Positions 51,176-59,394 of a stretch of DNA of 64,000 nt are shown piece after piece. The notes under the pieces are model-generated. The model saw only the letters and a list, made by a program, of their open reading frames with translations. It was not told the origin of the DNA and did not search any database. Positions within the stretch are counted from its first letter, which is position 1; each line of letters begins with the position of its first letter. The position numbers and the translations under genes were made by a program. Source of the DNA: Actinoplanes sp. M2I2 (lineage in GTDB: Bacteria; Actinomycetota; Actinomycetes; Mycobacteriales; Micromonosporaceae); assembly GCF_023544445.1 (NCBI RefSeq), contig NZ_JALPVJ010000009.1:372001-436000 (forward strand). Reading direction: 5' to 3'.

Positions 51176-52213
51176 TCACTCAACCGGCAGCGGGCGGCCG
51201 GCATTCCCTTCGGTCGCGCTTTCCTCGGGTACGGGTTGCAGGCGCCGCACGGCCGCCGTCAGCAGCTCCGCGGGGCGGGGCCGGTGGCCGATCAGCTGGG
51301 TGAAGAGGCTGTGGCGCAGCACCCGGCCGGGAAAGGTACCCCAGATCCGGCCGGGCCCGTCGAGCGGGGCGTCGAGGTTGTCGACGCCGTTGTCGGGCCG
51401 GTCGGTCTGCTGGGAGCCGGCACCGAGGCGCCGGATCGACAGCACGGCGTCGGTGAGCGCCGGTGACAGTCGCTGAGCCAGGGCGAACGCCGCCGCGGCC
51501 CCGCCGACCAGGATCTCGCGGCGCGGGTGAGTGGCCGCGTAGACGATGCTCTCGGCCACCACCTCGGGCGCGTAGACCGGCGGGGGCGGCTTGGCCATCG
51601 ACCCGATCCGGCTGCGGGCGTGCTCGAAGAACGGCGTGGCGATCGAGGCGGGCAGGATCGCGGTGACCCCGATCGGCGCCCCCTCCTGGGCCAGCTCCAT
51701 GCGCAGGGTGTCGTAGAAGGCGCGTAAGGCGAACTTGCTGGCCGTGTACGGGCCTTGCAAAGGCACGGCCCGGACGCCCTCGACCGACACGACGCCGATG
51801 ATCGCGCCGCCGCCGGCCCGGCGCAGGGCCGGCAACGCGGCGTGCACCCCGTGCACCTGACCGAGGAAGTTGACCCGCATCACCCGCTCGAACTCCTCGT
51901 CGGTGATGTCCTCGACCCGGCCCCACACCCCCACGGCCGCGTTGTTCACCCAGGTGTCGATACGCCCGTACGTCTGCTCGGCCAGATGGGCGAGGGCCCG
52001 CACCCGTCCCGCGTCGGCGACGTCGGTCGGCGCGGCCACCGCCAGGCCGCCGTCCGCCCGGATCTGCCGGACCAGCGTGTCGAGCGCCTCGCCGGACCGC
52101 GCCGCGCACACGACCTTGGCCCCGCGGGCGGCGAAGGCGAGCGCCGTGGCCCGCCCGATCCCGCTGGAGGCGCCGGTGATCACGACGACCTGTTCGGATA
52201 CGGGTTTCGGCAT
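51176..52213 (-). CDS. short-chain dehydrogenase/reductase
   Basis: 345 residues from ATG 52213. Classical SDR core: VVVITGASSGIGRATALAFAARGAKVV (cofactor loop), NNAAVG, GVVSVEGVRAVPLQGPYTASKFALRAFYDTL with Ser, Tyr and Lys of the YxxxK site, and LPASIATPF. After the SDR fold (about residue 245) a 100-residue C-terminal extension carries RREILVGGAAAAFALAQRLSPALTDAVL, typical of a subgroup of actinobacterial and cyanobacterial SDRs of unknown substrate. The charge pattern AARS after beta-2 favours NADP. Confidence 0.87.
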   Translation of the reverse strand: MPKPVSEQVVVITGASSGIGRATALAFAARGAKVVCAARSGEALDTLVRQIRADGGLAVAAPTDVADAGRVRALAHLAEQTYGRIDTWVNNAAVGVWGRVEDITDEEFERVMRVNFLGQVHGVHAALPALRRAGGGAIIGVVSVEGVRAVPLQGPYTASKFALRAFYDTLRMELAQEGAPIGVTAILPASIATPFFEHARSRIGSMAKPPPPVYAPEVVAESIVYAATHPRREILVGGAAAAFALAQRLSPALTDAVLSIRRLGAGSQQTDRPDNGVDNLDAPLDGPGRIWGTFPGRVLRHSLFTQLIGHRPRPAELLTAAVRRLQPVPEESATEGNAGRPLPVE

Positions 52214-52324
52214 GTCGGGCTCCAGCGGCGTCGGCAGTCGGACGTCAAGCCGCTCCGCTCGGGCCTGACAGGTGTCCGCTACCCCCGGACGCCGCTTCCT
52301 AACGTGACGCGGCGGCGGGCGGGA

Positions 52325-52360
52325 CGTCGCCGGTGCCGTGTCACACCGGCACCGGCGACG
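52325..52360 (-). terminator. terminator of the Nramp gene
   Basis: CGTCGCCGGTGCCG and its exact complement form a 14-bp stem with an 8-base loop, twelve bases after the transporter stop on the minus strand. Confidence 0.72.
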
Positions 52361-52371
52361 GCCTCAGCCGC

Positions 52372-53811
52372 CTACTCGAAAAGCTGCCCGATCCGGTCCT
52401 GGAGGGTCAGCACCGAGAGCACCCCGAACAGCAGGAAGGCCCAGACCAGCATGCCCAGGCGGACGCCGCGGACGCGGATGGGCTCGGGCAGGATGCGGCG
52501 GTTGATGAGGATGAGCAGGGCGGAGTAGACGAACATCATGAAGCCGCCCACGACCGCCGAGATGACCAGCAGGACGATCGGCTGGCTGAACCCGGCGAGC
52601 AGCACGATGATGCCGATCAGCACGAGACCCCACACGAGCAGGGCGTACACCTTGCTCTCGTTGGCCCCGCGGGCGTACGAGGTCTTGATGACGTCGGCAG
52701 CCAGCCGGCTCGTGTAGTCGACGATGCCGAGCGCCGCCGCGAACAGCGAGAAGGCGCCGATGATCCAGAACAGGTACTGGAACCAGGAACCGACCCGGTC
52801 GGCCAGGACCTGGCCCTCGATCTCGAGGAAGCCGATGCTGTTCTCCAGCCCGTCGCGGCCGAAGACGGTCGAGTAGGCCAGCAGCGAGGTGAACAGGATG
52901 GTCACGAACGTGATGAGCACGAACGTCGAGAGCTGTTCGATGTTCGCGAACTTCCACCAGCCCCGCCACCGCTTGAGGTTCTCGGGCGTGGGCTCGAAGG
53001 CGTACCCGGTGCTCGGGGCGGCCTCGGGCTGACCGGTGACCGGGCTGACCAGCCGCGGCACGTACTTGCCCATGCCGTAGCCCTTGTCGCGGATCCAGTT
53101 GGACTGGACCAGGTTCTGCCCGCCGCCGGCGCCGGCGAAGGCCAGGGCGCCCAGCAGCAGGGCGAACCCGAGCTCGTCGATCGGCAGCCGCGGCTGGGTC
53201 ACCACCTGGGGCAGGTCGCTCCAGGCGGACGCGCCCACCGCGAAGATCGCCGCGATGACGAAGAATGTGAGCACGGCCGCGACCTTGACCATCTGGGCCT
53301 TCTCGAGCGCGACGTAGACGACCGGCGCGAGGGTGAGGATCAGGCCGATCACGATCAGCATGCAGACGGCGATCACCGTGCGGTTGCCGCCGAAGATGTA
53401 CGTCGTGAGGGTCGCCGAGCTGGTGGCCCAGCCCGGCCACAGGTTCGCGAAATACGTCAGGATCGCGAAGAACAGGCCCCAGTGCCGCCAGTATCGGCTG
53501 AACCCGGTGAGCGCGGTCTCGCCGGTGGCCAGCGTGTAGCGCTCGATCTCCATGTTCAGGAAGTACTGCGTGATCAGGCCGACGAACGCGGCCCACACGA
53601 AGACCAGCCCCACCTGCGAGGCGATGTAGGGAAACAGGACGAACTCGCCCGAGGCCAGCCCGACCCCGGCGGCGATGATGCCGGGACCGATGAGCCGCCA
53701 GTAGTTGCGCGGCTCATCGGGCATGTCACGAATCTGAGGAGAGGACAGATAACGGGTGGGGAAGGCTGCCGCCACCCCCGGCTTGTTGCCAACGTCGTCG
53801 GAAGTCGCCAC
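52372..53811 (-). CDS. Nramp-family transporter lacking the canonical DPG motif
   Basis: 479 residues from GTG 53811 with GAGGAGC six bases upstream; the frame is open earlier. It has about eleven membrane segments with Nramp-like signatures: YWRLIGPGIIAAGVGLASGEFVLFPYIASQ at segment 1 and GALAFAGAGGGQNLVQSNWIRDKGYGMG around segment 6. Canonical Nramp transporters have Asp-Pro-Gly-Asn in segment 1 and Met-Pro-His in segment 6; here they read GLASGE and AGGGQN. The metal site is therefore altered, and the substrate may not be manganese or iron. A STAS gene precedes it by 57 bases. Confidence 0.8.
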   Translation of the reverse strand: MATSDDVGNKPGVAAAFPTRYLSSPQIRDMPDEPRNYWRLIGPGIIAAGVGLASGEFVLFPYIASQVGLVFVWAAFVGLITQYFLNMEIERYTLATGETALTGFSRYWRHWGLFFAILTYFANLWPGWATSSATLTTYIFGGNRTVIAVCMLIVIGLILTLAPVVYVALEKAQMVKVAAVLTFFVIAAIFAVGASAWSDLPQVVTQPRLPIDELGFALLLGALAFAGAGGGQNLVQSNWIRDKGYGMGKYVPRLVSPVTGQPEAAPSTGYAFEPTPENLKRWRGWWKFANIEQLSTFVLITFVTILFTSLLAYSTVFGRDGLENSIGFLEIEGQVLADRVGSWFQYLFWIIGAFSLFAAALGIVDYTSRLAADVIKTSYARGANESKVYALLVWGLVLIGIIVLLAGFSQPIVLLVISAVVGGFMMFVYSALLILINRRILPEPIRVRGVRLGMLVWAFLLFGVLSVLTLQDRIGQLFE

Positions 53812-53868
53812 AGCAGCTCCTCGATCGGGCCTCCAACCCTTCTCGGGATGACCATGGCGTGTCAAGGG

Positions 53869-54228
53869 TCACATCGACCCGCTTCTCCCCGGGACGGCGG
53901 GCGCCGGACCGGACGGCAGCACCACACCCGCGCCGGCGGCGGCCGTGAGCACGTCGGCGACGACCCCGTTGGCGTTGATCACCTGGTAGCCGCAACCCCG
54001 CGCCCGGGCGGCCTCGTGGCCTTCGAGCAGACTCCGGACGCCGGCCGCCGCGAGGAACGAGACACGCTCCAGATCGACGACGAGAAACCGGAGATCGGCC
54101 TGGTCGGTGGCGTTGATGATGATCATGGTGAGGGCGGCGCCCACGTCCTGGTCGATCTCGCCGTGAACCGCGACGCGGACCACCCCGCCGCCTTCGTCGT
54201 GCTTGTGCACCGCGAACGGCCCGCTCAT
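53869..54228 (-). CDS. STAS-domain protein
   Basis: 119 residues from ATG 54228, with GAGGGG six bases upstream (ATG 54234 is too close to it). STAS fold: RVAVHGEIDQDVGAALTMIIINATDQADLRFLVVDLERVSFLAAAGVRSLLEGHEAAR. The usual phosphorylatable Ser of DSSG is replaced by LAAAG, so it may not be regulated by phosphorylation. It could bind a partner constitutively. Confidence 0.82.
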   Translation of the reverse strand: MSGPFAVHKHDEGGGVVRVAVHGEIDQDVGAALTMIIINATDQADLRFLVVDLERVSFLAAAGVRSLLEGHEAARARGCGYQVINANGVVADVLTAAAGAGVVLPSGPAPAVPGRSGSM

Positions 54229-54432
54229 TTCCATCCCCTCACAGGCCGGCCCATCGGTCCACCCACCTCGAGGATGCGGCACCGACATAGTCGTATATGA
54301 CAGTATTTCCCGGACTGACCCGGCATTCCCCGGCCCGCGGCTTTCATGCCGGCGCCGATGATCGGGTCTTGGCCGGGAGGGTTTGGCCGGTGTCCCGCCG
54401 GGAAGCCCGCGCCGGACACGAGGAGGCGGTCG
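54229..54432. other. divergent intergenic region between STAS and CheB-tail-like genes
   Basis: Roughly 200 bases. An AT-rich patch at 54286-54310 (CGACATAGTCGTATATGACAG) is the likely promoter zone for one or both genes. No operator was identified. Confidence 0.35.
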
Positions 54433-54798
54433 ATGGCGCACCTGATTCCGGCCGCCGACGGCCGGACCGGCGTGGCGATGGGTTGCCCGGACTGCCGCGG
54501 CGGGCTGGGCGAGATCCGCGACGGCGACGACGTTCAGTACGTGTGCCAGGTCGGCCATTCGTGGTCGCCGCAGTCGTTCGTCGCGGCCACCGAGAACGAT
54601 ATCGAGGACGCGCTCTGGACCGCCGTCAGCGCCATGCAGGAGAAGGTGACGGCGCTCCGGGGCCTGGCCGAGCGCAGCCACGACCCGGCCGCCCGGCTCC
54701 GCTATCTCGAGGAAGTGCGGCGGGTGGACCGGGCCGCCGTCCTGGTGCGATCGCAGGCGCGCCGGGAGACCCGCGCATCGCAGCCACCGGCCGAGTGA
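54433..54798 (+). CDS. stand-alone protein resembling the C-terminal tail of CheB-type methylesterases
   Basis: 121 residues from ATG 54433 with AGGAGG at 54421. It carries GCPDCRGGLGEIRDGDDVQYVCQVGHSWSPQSF, a Cys-x2-Cys...Cys-x-x-Gly-His zinc-ribbon-like knuckle, then a helix NDIEDALWTAVSAMQEKVTALRGLAERSHD. The same arrangement is found at the C-terminus of many actinobacterial CheB-family proteins; here it occurs alone. No chemotaxis gene is nearby. Its stop directly abuts the stop of the convergent STAS-ATPase gene (TGATCA). Confidence 0.7.
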   Translation: MAHLIPAADGRTGVAMGCPDCRGGLGEIRDGDDVQYVCQVGHSWSPQSFVAATENDIEDALWTAVSAMQEKVTALRGLAERSHDPAARLRYLEEVRRVDRAAVLVRSQARRETRASQPPAE

Positions 54799-55545
54799 TC
54801 AGCCGGTGGCCGTCCCGGTCTCGTGGCGGGACAGGGCCGCCCACACCACTTTGCCGCCGTCCGTGAGCCGGCTCCCCCAGCGGACCGCGACGGCGTCGAC
54901 GAGCAGGAGCCCGCGCCCCGTGGCGATCTCGGTCCGCACGCCGAAGTCCACGTGTGGCTCCACCGGGGAGCCGTCGCGGACGGCGATCAGCAGATAGCGG
55001 CGGCCGAGGGTGATCCGCACGTCGACGATGGTCTGCGCGTGGACCACCGCGTTGGTCACCAGCTCGCCGACGACCAGCCGGGCCGGGGCGGCCAGATGCG
55101 GCAGCCGCCAGGTGGCGCACGCCTCGCCGGCCAGCTCACGGGCCCGGGCCGGCGACCCGAGCAGCGGCAGCAGGGTCTCGACCAGGAAGGGCAGGCCCTC
55201 CCGGGGTTCCGCCGCCAAAGCCTGCTCGGGCGAGGAGAAGACGGCGATCCGGCCGTAGCCGCCGGCCGCGAACAACGCCGCCAGGTCGGCCTGCGGAACA
55301 CTGAGCACGACCGGGGTGCCCGGCCACATCGCGGCCTGAGCGGCCACGACGTTGAAGACGGACAGCGCCAGCGGATCGGGCACCAGCGCCCCGCTCAGGT
55401 CGACCACCAGCACGTCGGGCTGCTCGACGAGGCACTTCAGCAACGTCGCCCGGACCTGGGGAGTCGTCTCGAGGGTCAACTCGCCTTCCAGGTGCACAAG
55501 AAGACTGGTGCCCACCTGGTCGATCTCGCACCGTAATCGCACCAT
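54799..55545 (-). CDS. STAS domain fused to an RsbW-like ATPase
   Basis: 248 residues from ATG 55545. Residues 1-105 form a STAS domain (GTSLLVHLEGELTLETTPQVRATLLKCL, VLVVDLSGALVPDPLALSVF, again without DSSG). Residues about 125-245 form a GHKL ATPase (PARLVVGELVTNAVVHAQTIVDV with the N-box Asn, LLIAVRDGSPVEP, ATGRGLLLVDAVAVRWGS with the G-box). The fusion puts an antagonist-like module and an anti-sigma-kinase-like module in one chain, a pattern common in Streptomyces-type actinomycetes. The target sigma factor is not in the window. Confidence 0.85.
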   Translation of the reverse strand: MVRLRCEIDQVGTSLLVHLEGELTLETTPQVRATLLKCLVEQPDVLVVDLSGALVPDPLALSVFNVVAAQAAMWPGTPVVLSVPQADLAALFAAGGYGRIAVFSSPEQALAAEPREGLPFLVETLLPLLGSPARARELAGEACATWRLPHLAAPARLVVGELVTNAVVHAQTIVDVRITLGRRYLLIAVRDGSPVEPHVDFGVRTEIATGRGLLLVDAVAVRWGSRLTDGGKVVWAALSRHETGTATG

Positions 55546-55611
55546 TACCTCATTGTGCTCCGTCCGGGTGCAGATCCGCCACGGCTGGCGGTCCCGGCCT
55601 TCATTCCCCGC

Positions 55612-57210
55612 TCAGTTCACGGTGAGGAGATGGGTGGCCTGCGGCGGCCCGTCGGCCAGCCGCAGCGCCCGCTCCTCGGCCTCGCGGTCGGCGCCGGTGA
55701 GCCGTCCGGCATGCTGCCGTTGATGCTCGTCCCAGCTCGGCACCAGATAGGCCTCGACGAAGCAGTCCGGCTTCTCGCCGTCGCGGAACAGCCCCCACTG
55801 CACGGCGCCGGTGCGCAGCCGGCTGCGCCGCACGGCTCTCATCGCCACCGCGAACTCCCGCTCCCGCTCCGCGCGTACGGGATATCGGACGGTGACCAGG
55901 ACGGGCCCGTCGTGGTCGTCGGGATCGAGCTCCAGGTGGGGCTCGGGCCAGTACGCCGCCGGGTCGCGGTTCATGCCGGCGGTGTTCAGCATCGGCCACC
56001 AGCGCAGCGTGACCACGCCGACCGCCATCAGACCGGCCGCGGCGACGTGCGCCGCGACGAGCCCGGACGTGTCGGAGAGCGCCCCCCAGGCCAGCGCCCC
56101 GACGGCCTGGGCCCCGGCGAAGACCATCTGGTAGACGGCGAGCCCGCGGGCCCGTACCCAGTTGGGCAGGAAGAGCTGCATGGCAGCGTTCACGCTGGAC
56201 AGCACCATGACCCAGGCGACGCCGGCCGGCAGCAGGACCAGTACGACGGCGAGCTCCGAGCGGACCAGCCCGAGCACGGCGAGCACCAGGGTGAACAGGA
56301 TGCCGGCGACGAGCAGCAGCGTGTTCATCGACCAGCGGGCGCGTAACCGCGGAAGCAACAAGGCGCCGATCACCGCGCCGACGCCCACCGCGCCGAGCAG
56401 GATCCCGTACCCGCCGGAACCGAGACCGAGCCGGCGGCTGGCGACCAGCGGGAGCAGGGCCCAGAGAGCGCTGCCGGGCAGGAGGAACAGCGTGGCCCGC
56501 AGCAGGATGCGCCGCACGACCGGCGAGTGCCGCACATAGCGGCCGCCGGCCCGCACGGCCGCGGCGAAACGCTCGGGCACGGCGGTCAGGTCGGCCGCCG
56601 GTGGGTGCCAGCGCCACAGGACGAACGTGAAGAGGGCAAAAGTGACGGCGTTGAGGGCGAACACCACTCCGGGGCCGGTCCGGGCGATGAGCACCCCGGC
56701 GATGGCCGGGCCGACGGCGCGGGCCAGGTTCATGCTGATCGCCCCGAGGGCCGACGCGGAGGCCAGCTGGGGCCGGGGCACCAGGTCGGGGATGAGCGCC
56801 TGCCACGCGGGAGCGGTCAGCGCCTGACCCGCGCCCAGCGCGAACGTGAGGGTGAGCAGCAGGGCCGGCGGCATGCGACCCGTGAGCGTCAACACGGTCA
56901 GCAGCACGCCCACCGCGACCAGGAAGCTCTGCACCGCGATCAGCAGCCGCCGGCGGTCGAGGGTGTCGGCGAGCGCGCCGGACGGCAGGGCGAGCAGCAC
57001 GATCGGCAGCGTGCTGGCCGTCTGCACGACCGCCACCAGGGTGTCCGTACCGGACTGTTCGACCAGGAGCCACTGCGCCCCGACGGTCTGCATCCAGGTG
57101 CCGATGTTGCTGGCCAGCAGGGCGAGCCAGAGGTTGCGGTAGGCGGCGACACGCAACGGCGCCCACGCCGACGGCGCGGCGCCCGGGACGGCGACAGACT
57201 CGGCGCTCAC
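55612..57210 (-). CDS. MFS exporter (EntS/MFS_3 type) with C-terminal ferredoxin-like domain
   Basis: 532 residues from GTG 57210 with CAGGA six bases upstream; ATG 57264 would add 18 residues that overlap the divergent promoter. Twelve membrane segments: YRNLWLALLASNIGTWMQTVGAQWLLVE, LALPSGALADTLDRRRLLIAVQ, ALTAPAWQALIPDLVPRPQLASASAL, GPAIAGVLIARTG. From about residue 415 a soluble tail (VLVTVRYPVRAEREREFAVAMRAV, GAVQWGLFRDGEKPDCFVEAYLVPSWDEHQRQH) resembles antibiotic-biosynthesis-monooxygenase-like dimer domains, an arrangement I know from other exporters of this branch. Confidence 0.87.
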   Translation of the reverse strand: MSAESVAVPGAAPSAWAPLRVAAYRNLWLALLASNIGTWMQTVGAQWLLVEQSGTDTLVAVVQTASTLPIVLLALPSGALADTLDRRRLLIAVQSFLVAVGVLLTVLTLTGRMPPALLLTLTFALGAGQALTAPAWQALIPDLVPRPQLASASALGAISMNLARAVGPAIAGVLIARTGPGVVFALNAVTFALFTFVLWRWHPPAADLTAVPERFAAAVRAGGRYVRHSPVVRRILLRATLFLLPGSALWALLPLVASRRLGLGSGGYGILLGAVGVGAVIGALLLPRLRARWSMNTLLLVAGILFTLVLAVLGLVRSELAVVLVLLPAGVAWVMVLSSVNAAMQLFLPNWVRARGLAVYQMVFAGAQAVGALAWGALSDTSGLVAAHVAAAGLMAVGVVTLRWWPMLNTAGMNRDPAAYWPEPHLELDPDDHDGPVLVTVRYPVRAEREREFAVAMRAVRRSRLRTGAVQWGLFRDGEKPDCFVEAYLVPSWDEHQRQHAGRLTGADREAEERALRLADGPPQATHLLTVN

Positions 57211-57250
57211 GCCATCCTGACTACCCAGCCGGGCACGCCTTAATGGGCAA

Positions 57251-57280
57251 TTGACATCTGTCACTGTGTGGCCGGACTAT
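57251..57280 (+). promoter_or_regulatory. candidate promoter of the arabinofuranosidase-like gene
   Basis: TTGACA (57251-57256, perfect -35) and GACTAT (57275-57280) are separated by 18 bases. The CebR box begins at the last base of the -10, so bound repressor would cover the transcription start. Confidence 0.65.
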
Positions 57281-57293
57281 GGGAGCGCTCCCA
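57280..57293. promoter_or_regulatory. CebR-type operator upstream of the arabinofuranosidase-like gene
   Basis: Third perfect TGGGAGCGCTCCCA of the window, 24 bases before ATG 57318 and abutting the candidate promoter. Confidence 0.9.
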
Positions 57294-57317
57294 GCCCGTC
57301 TCGCCCGTGGAGATCCG

Positions 57318-59387
57318 ATGAACCTGCCGCTCCTGCGGCGTGCCTTAGCGAGCACCGTCCTGCTCGCCACGGTCACCGCCGTCACCGCCGCGCCACCCGG
57401 CGCCACCACACCCGCTCTCGCCGCCGCGCCGGCCCGCGCGCTCGCTGCCGAGACGCGCGTCGACGTCGACGTGCGGGCCGGCCTCGCCACCGTGGGCGAC
57501 GTCGCGCTCGGCGTCAACCACGCCATCTGGGACGCCCAGCTCGGCACCCCGGCCGTCTCCGGCCTGCTCAAGGACGCCGGGGTGCAGATGCTGCGCTACC
57601 CCGGCGGCTCCTACGCCGACATCTACCACTGGCGGGACCACACCGCGCCCGGCGGGTACGTCGCCCCGGGCACCGACTTCGACACGTTCATGGCCGGGGC
57701 CCGGCGGACCGGCGCCGAACCCATGATCATCGCGAACTACGGCACCGGCACCGCCCAGGAGGCCGCCGACTGGGTCCGGTACGCCAACATCACCAAGGGG
57801 TACGACGCCACGTACTGGACGATCGGCAACGAGAACTACGGCAACGGCCACTACGGTTCGGCGTGGGAAGCCGACGAGCACGCCGACAAGAGCCCGAAGG
57901 AGTACGCGGCGACCGTCGTCGCGTACGCGGAAGCCATGAAGGCCGTCGACCCCACCATCAAGATCGGCGCGGTGCTCACCATGCCCGGGAACTGGCCCGA
58001 CGGCATCGTCGGCCCCGGCGACCAGGGCAGCTGGAACCAGGAGGTGCTCAGCCGGGCGGGCTCGGTCATCGACTTCGCCGACGTGCACTGGTATCCCGGC
58101 GGCAGCACCCCGGCCGAGACCCTCATCAAGACCTCCCACATCCAGGAGGCCACCGTCCTGCTGCGGCAGCAGATCGACCAGTACGCGGGGGCGAACGCCG
58201 GACGCATCGGCATCAGCATGACCGAGACCAACGTCGACGTGGGCCGCAACACCCAGCCGGGCGCGCTGTTCCTGGCCGACGTCTACAGCGGCCTGCTCGC
58301 CCAGGGCGTCTTCACGGTGCACTGGTGGAACGTCCACAACGGCATCGGCGACGTGTCGACGGTCGCCGGGCAGACCGACTACGACGACTACGGGCTGCTC
58401 TCCAGCGGCAACTGCACGGCCGACGGGTCGGTCTGCCAGCCACCGCTGAACACGCCGTTCGCGCCTTACCACGCGCTGTCCCTGATGGGCGACTTCGCCC
58501 GCACCGGCGACCGGTTCGTCGGCACCGGCTCCGGCGATCCGCTGGTCAGCGCCCACGCCGTCCGCCGGCCCGACGGCGACATCGCCGTCCTGCTGATCAA
58601 CAAGGACCCGGCCGAGTCGCGCACGGTCACCGTGAATTACCACGGCTTCACCCCGGCCGCGGGCACCCCGGCGGTCGCGACCTTCGCCAACGGCGACGAC
58701 GAGATCACCACGACGACCGCCGGCACGGCCACGGCGCAGACCCTGGCCCCGTACTCGATCACGCTCCTCACCCTGCATCCGGCCGCAGCCGGCACGGCGG
58801 TGCCGTCAGCCCCCGCGCGGCCCACCGCCACCACGACCGACCGCACCGCGACGATCACCTGGCCCCGGGGCGCGGCCGGGCTCAAGTACGAGGTGTACCG
58901 GCAGAACGGCGGCATCAGCGAACTGCTGGGCGAGACCACCGGCAGTTCACTGACCGTGCGCAACCTGGAGCCGGGCCGCCGGTACACGGTCAACGTGCTG
59001 GCCCGCGACAACGCCGGACGCCTGTCACCCGCCTCGCCCCCGCTGACCTTCACCACCGGCACCCCCGCCGCGTCGGCGTGCACGGTGAAGTTCCGCGACA
59101 CCAGCGACTGGGGCAACGGCTTCGTCGGCTCGATCGACATCACCAACAACGCGGCCGCCCCGGTCAACGGCTGGACGCTGGCCTTCACCTGGCCCACCAC
59201 CTGGCAGAGCGTGAGCAGCGGCTGGAGCGCCACGTGGGAACAGACCGGCCGCACGGTCCGCGTGACCACCGACAGCAGCCTGGCCGCCGGCGCCACCACC
59301 ACGGTCGGTTTCGTCGGCTCCTACAGCGGCCCCAACGCGCTGCCCCAGGCCTTCACCCTCAACGGCACCGTCTGCACGACCACGTGA
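57318..59387 (+). CDS. secreted alpha-L-arabinofuranosidase-like glycosidase with FN3 and CBM2
   Basis: 689 residues from ATG 57318 with GTGGAGA seven bases upstream. Signal peptide about 1-42. The catalytic domain (about 45-370) is a clan GH-A barrel: LGVNHAIWDAQLG, MLRYPGGSYADIYHW, YWTIGNENYGNGHYG (acid/base Glu in GNE), DFADVHWYPGG, ISMTETNVDVG (likely nucleophile Glu), resembling GH51-type arabinofuranosidases. A beta-sandwich follows, then FN3 (PSAPARPTATTTDRTATITW) and a CBM2 starting CTVKFRDTSDWGNGFVGSIDI and closed by a second Cys. It should trim arabinose from plant hemicellulose. A CebR box controls it. Confidence 0.82.
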   Translation: MNLPLLRRALASTVLLATVTAVTAAPPGATTPALAAAPARALAAETRVDVDVRAGLATVGDVALGVNHAIWDAQLGTPAVSGLLKDAGVQMLRYPGGSYADIYHWRDHTAPGGYVAPGTDFDTFMAGARRTGAEPMIIANYGTGTAQEAADWVRYANITKGYDATYWTIGNENYGNGHYGSAWEADEHADKSPKEYAATVVAYAEAMKAVDPTIKIGAVLTMPGNWPDGIVGPGDQGSWNQEVLSRAGSVIDFADVHWYPGGSTPAETLIKTSHIQEATVLLRQQIDQYAGANAGRIGISMTETNVDVGRNTQPGALFLADVYSGLLAQGVFTVHWWNVHNGIGDVSTVAGQTDYDDYGLLSSGNCTADGSVCQPPLNTPFAPYHALSLMGDFARTGDRFVGTGSGDPLVSAHAVRRPDGDIAVLLINKDPAESRTVTVNYHGFTPAAGTPAVATFANGDDEITTTTAGTATAQTLAPYSITLLTLHPAAAGTAVPSAPARPTATTTDRTATITWPRGAAGLKYEVYRQNGGISELLGETTGSSLTVRNLEPGRRYTVNVLARDNAGRLSPASPPLTFTTGTPAASACTVKFRDTSDWGNGFVGSIDITNNAAAPVNGWTLAFTWPTTWQSVSSGWSATWEQTGRTVRVTTDSSLAAGATTTVGFVGSYSGPNALPQAFTLNGTVCTTT

Positions 59388-59394
59388 CCGTCCC

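Noticed and set aside
51073..51303. 76-residue plus-strand ORF across the SDR 3' end
   Set aside because: It has no ribosome-binding site, overlaps the terminator-linked structured region and then the SDR gene, and resembles no family.
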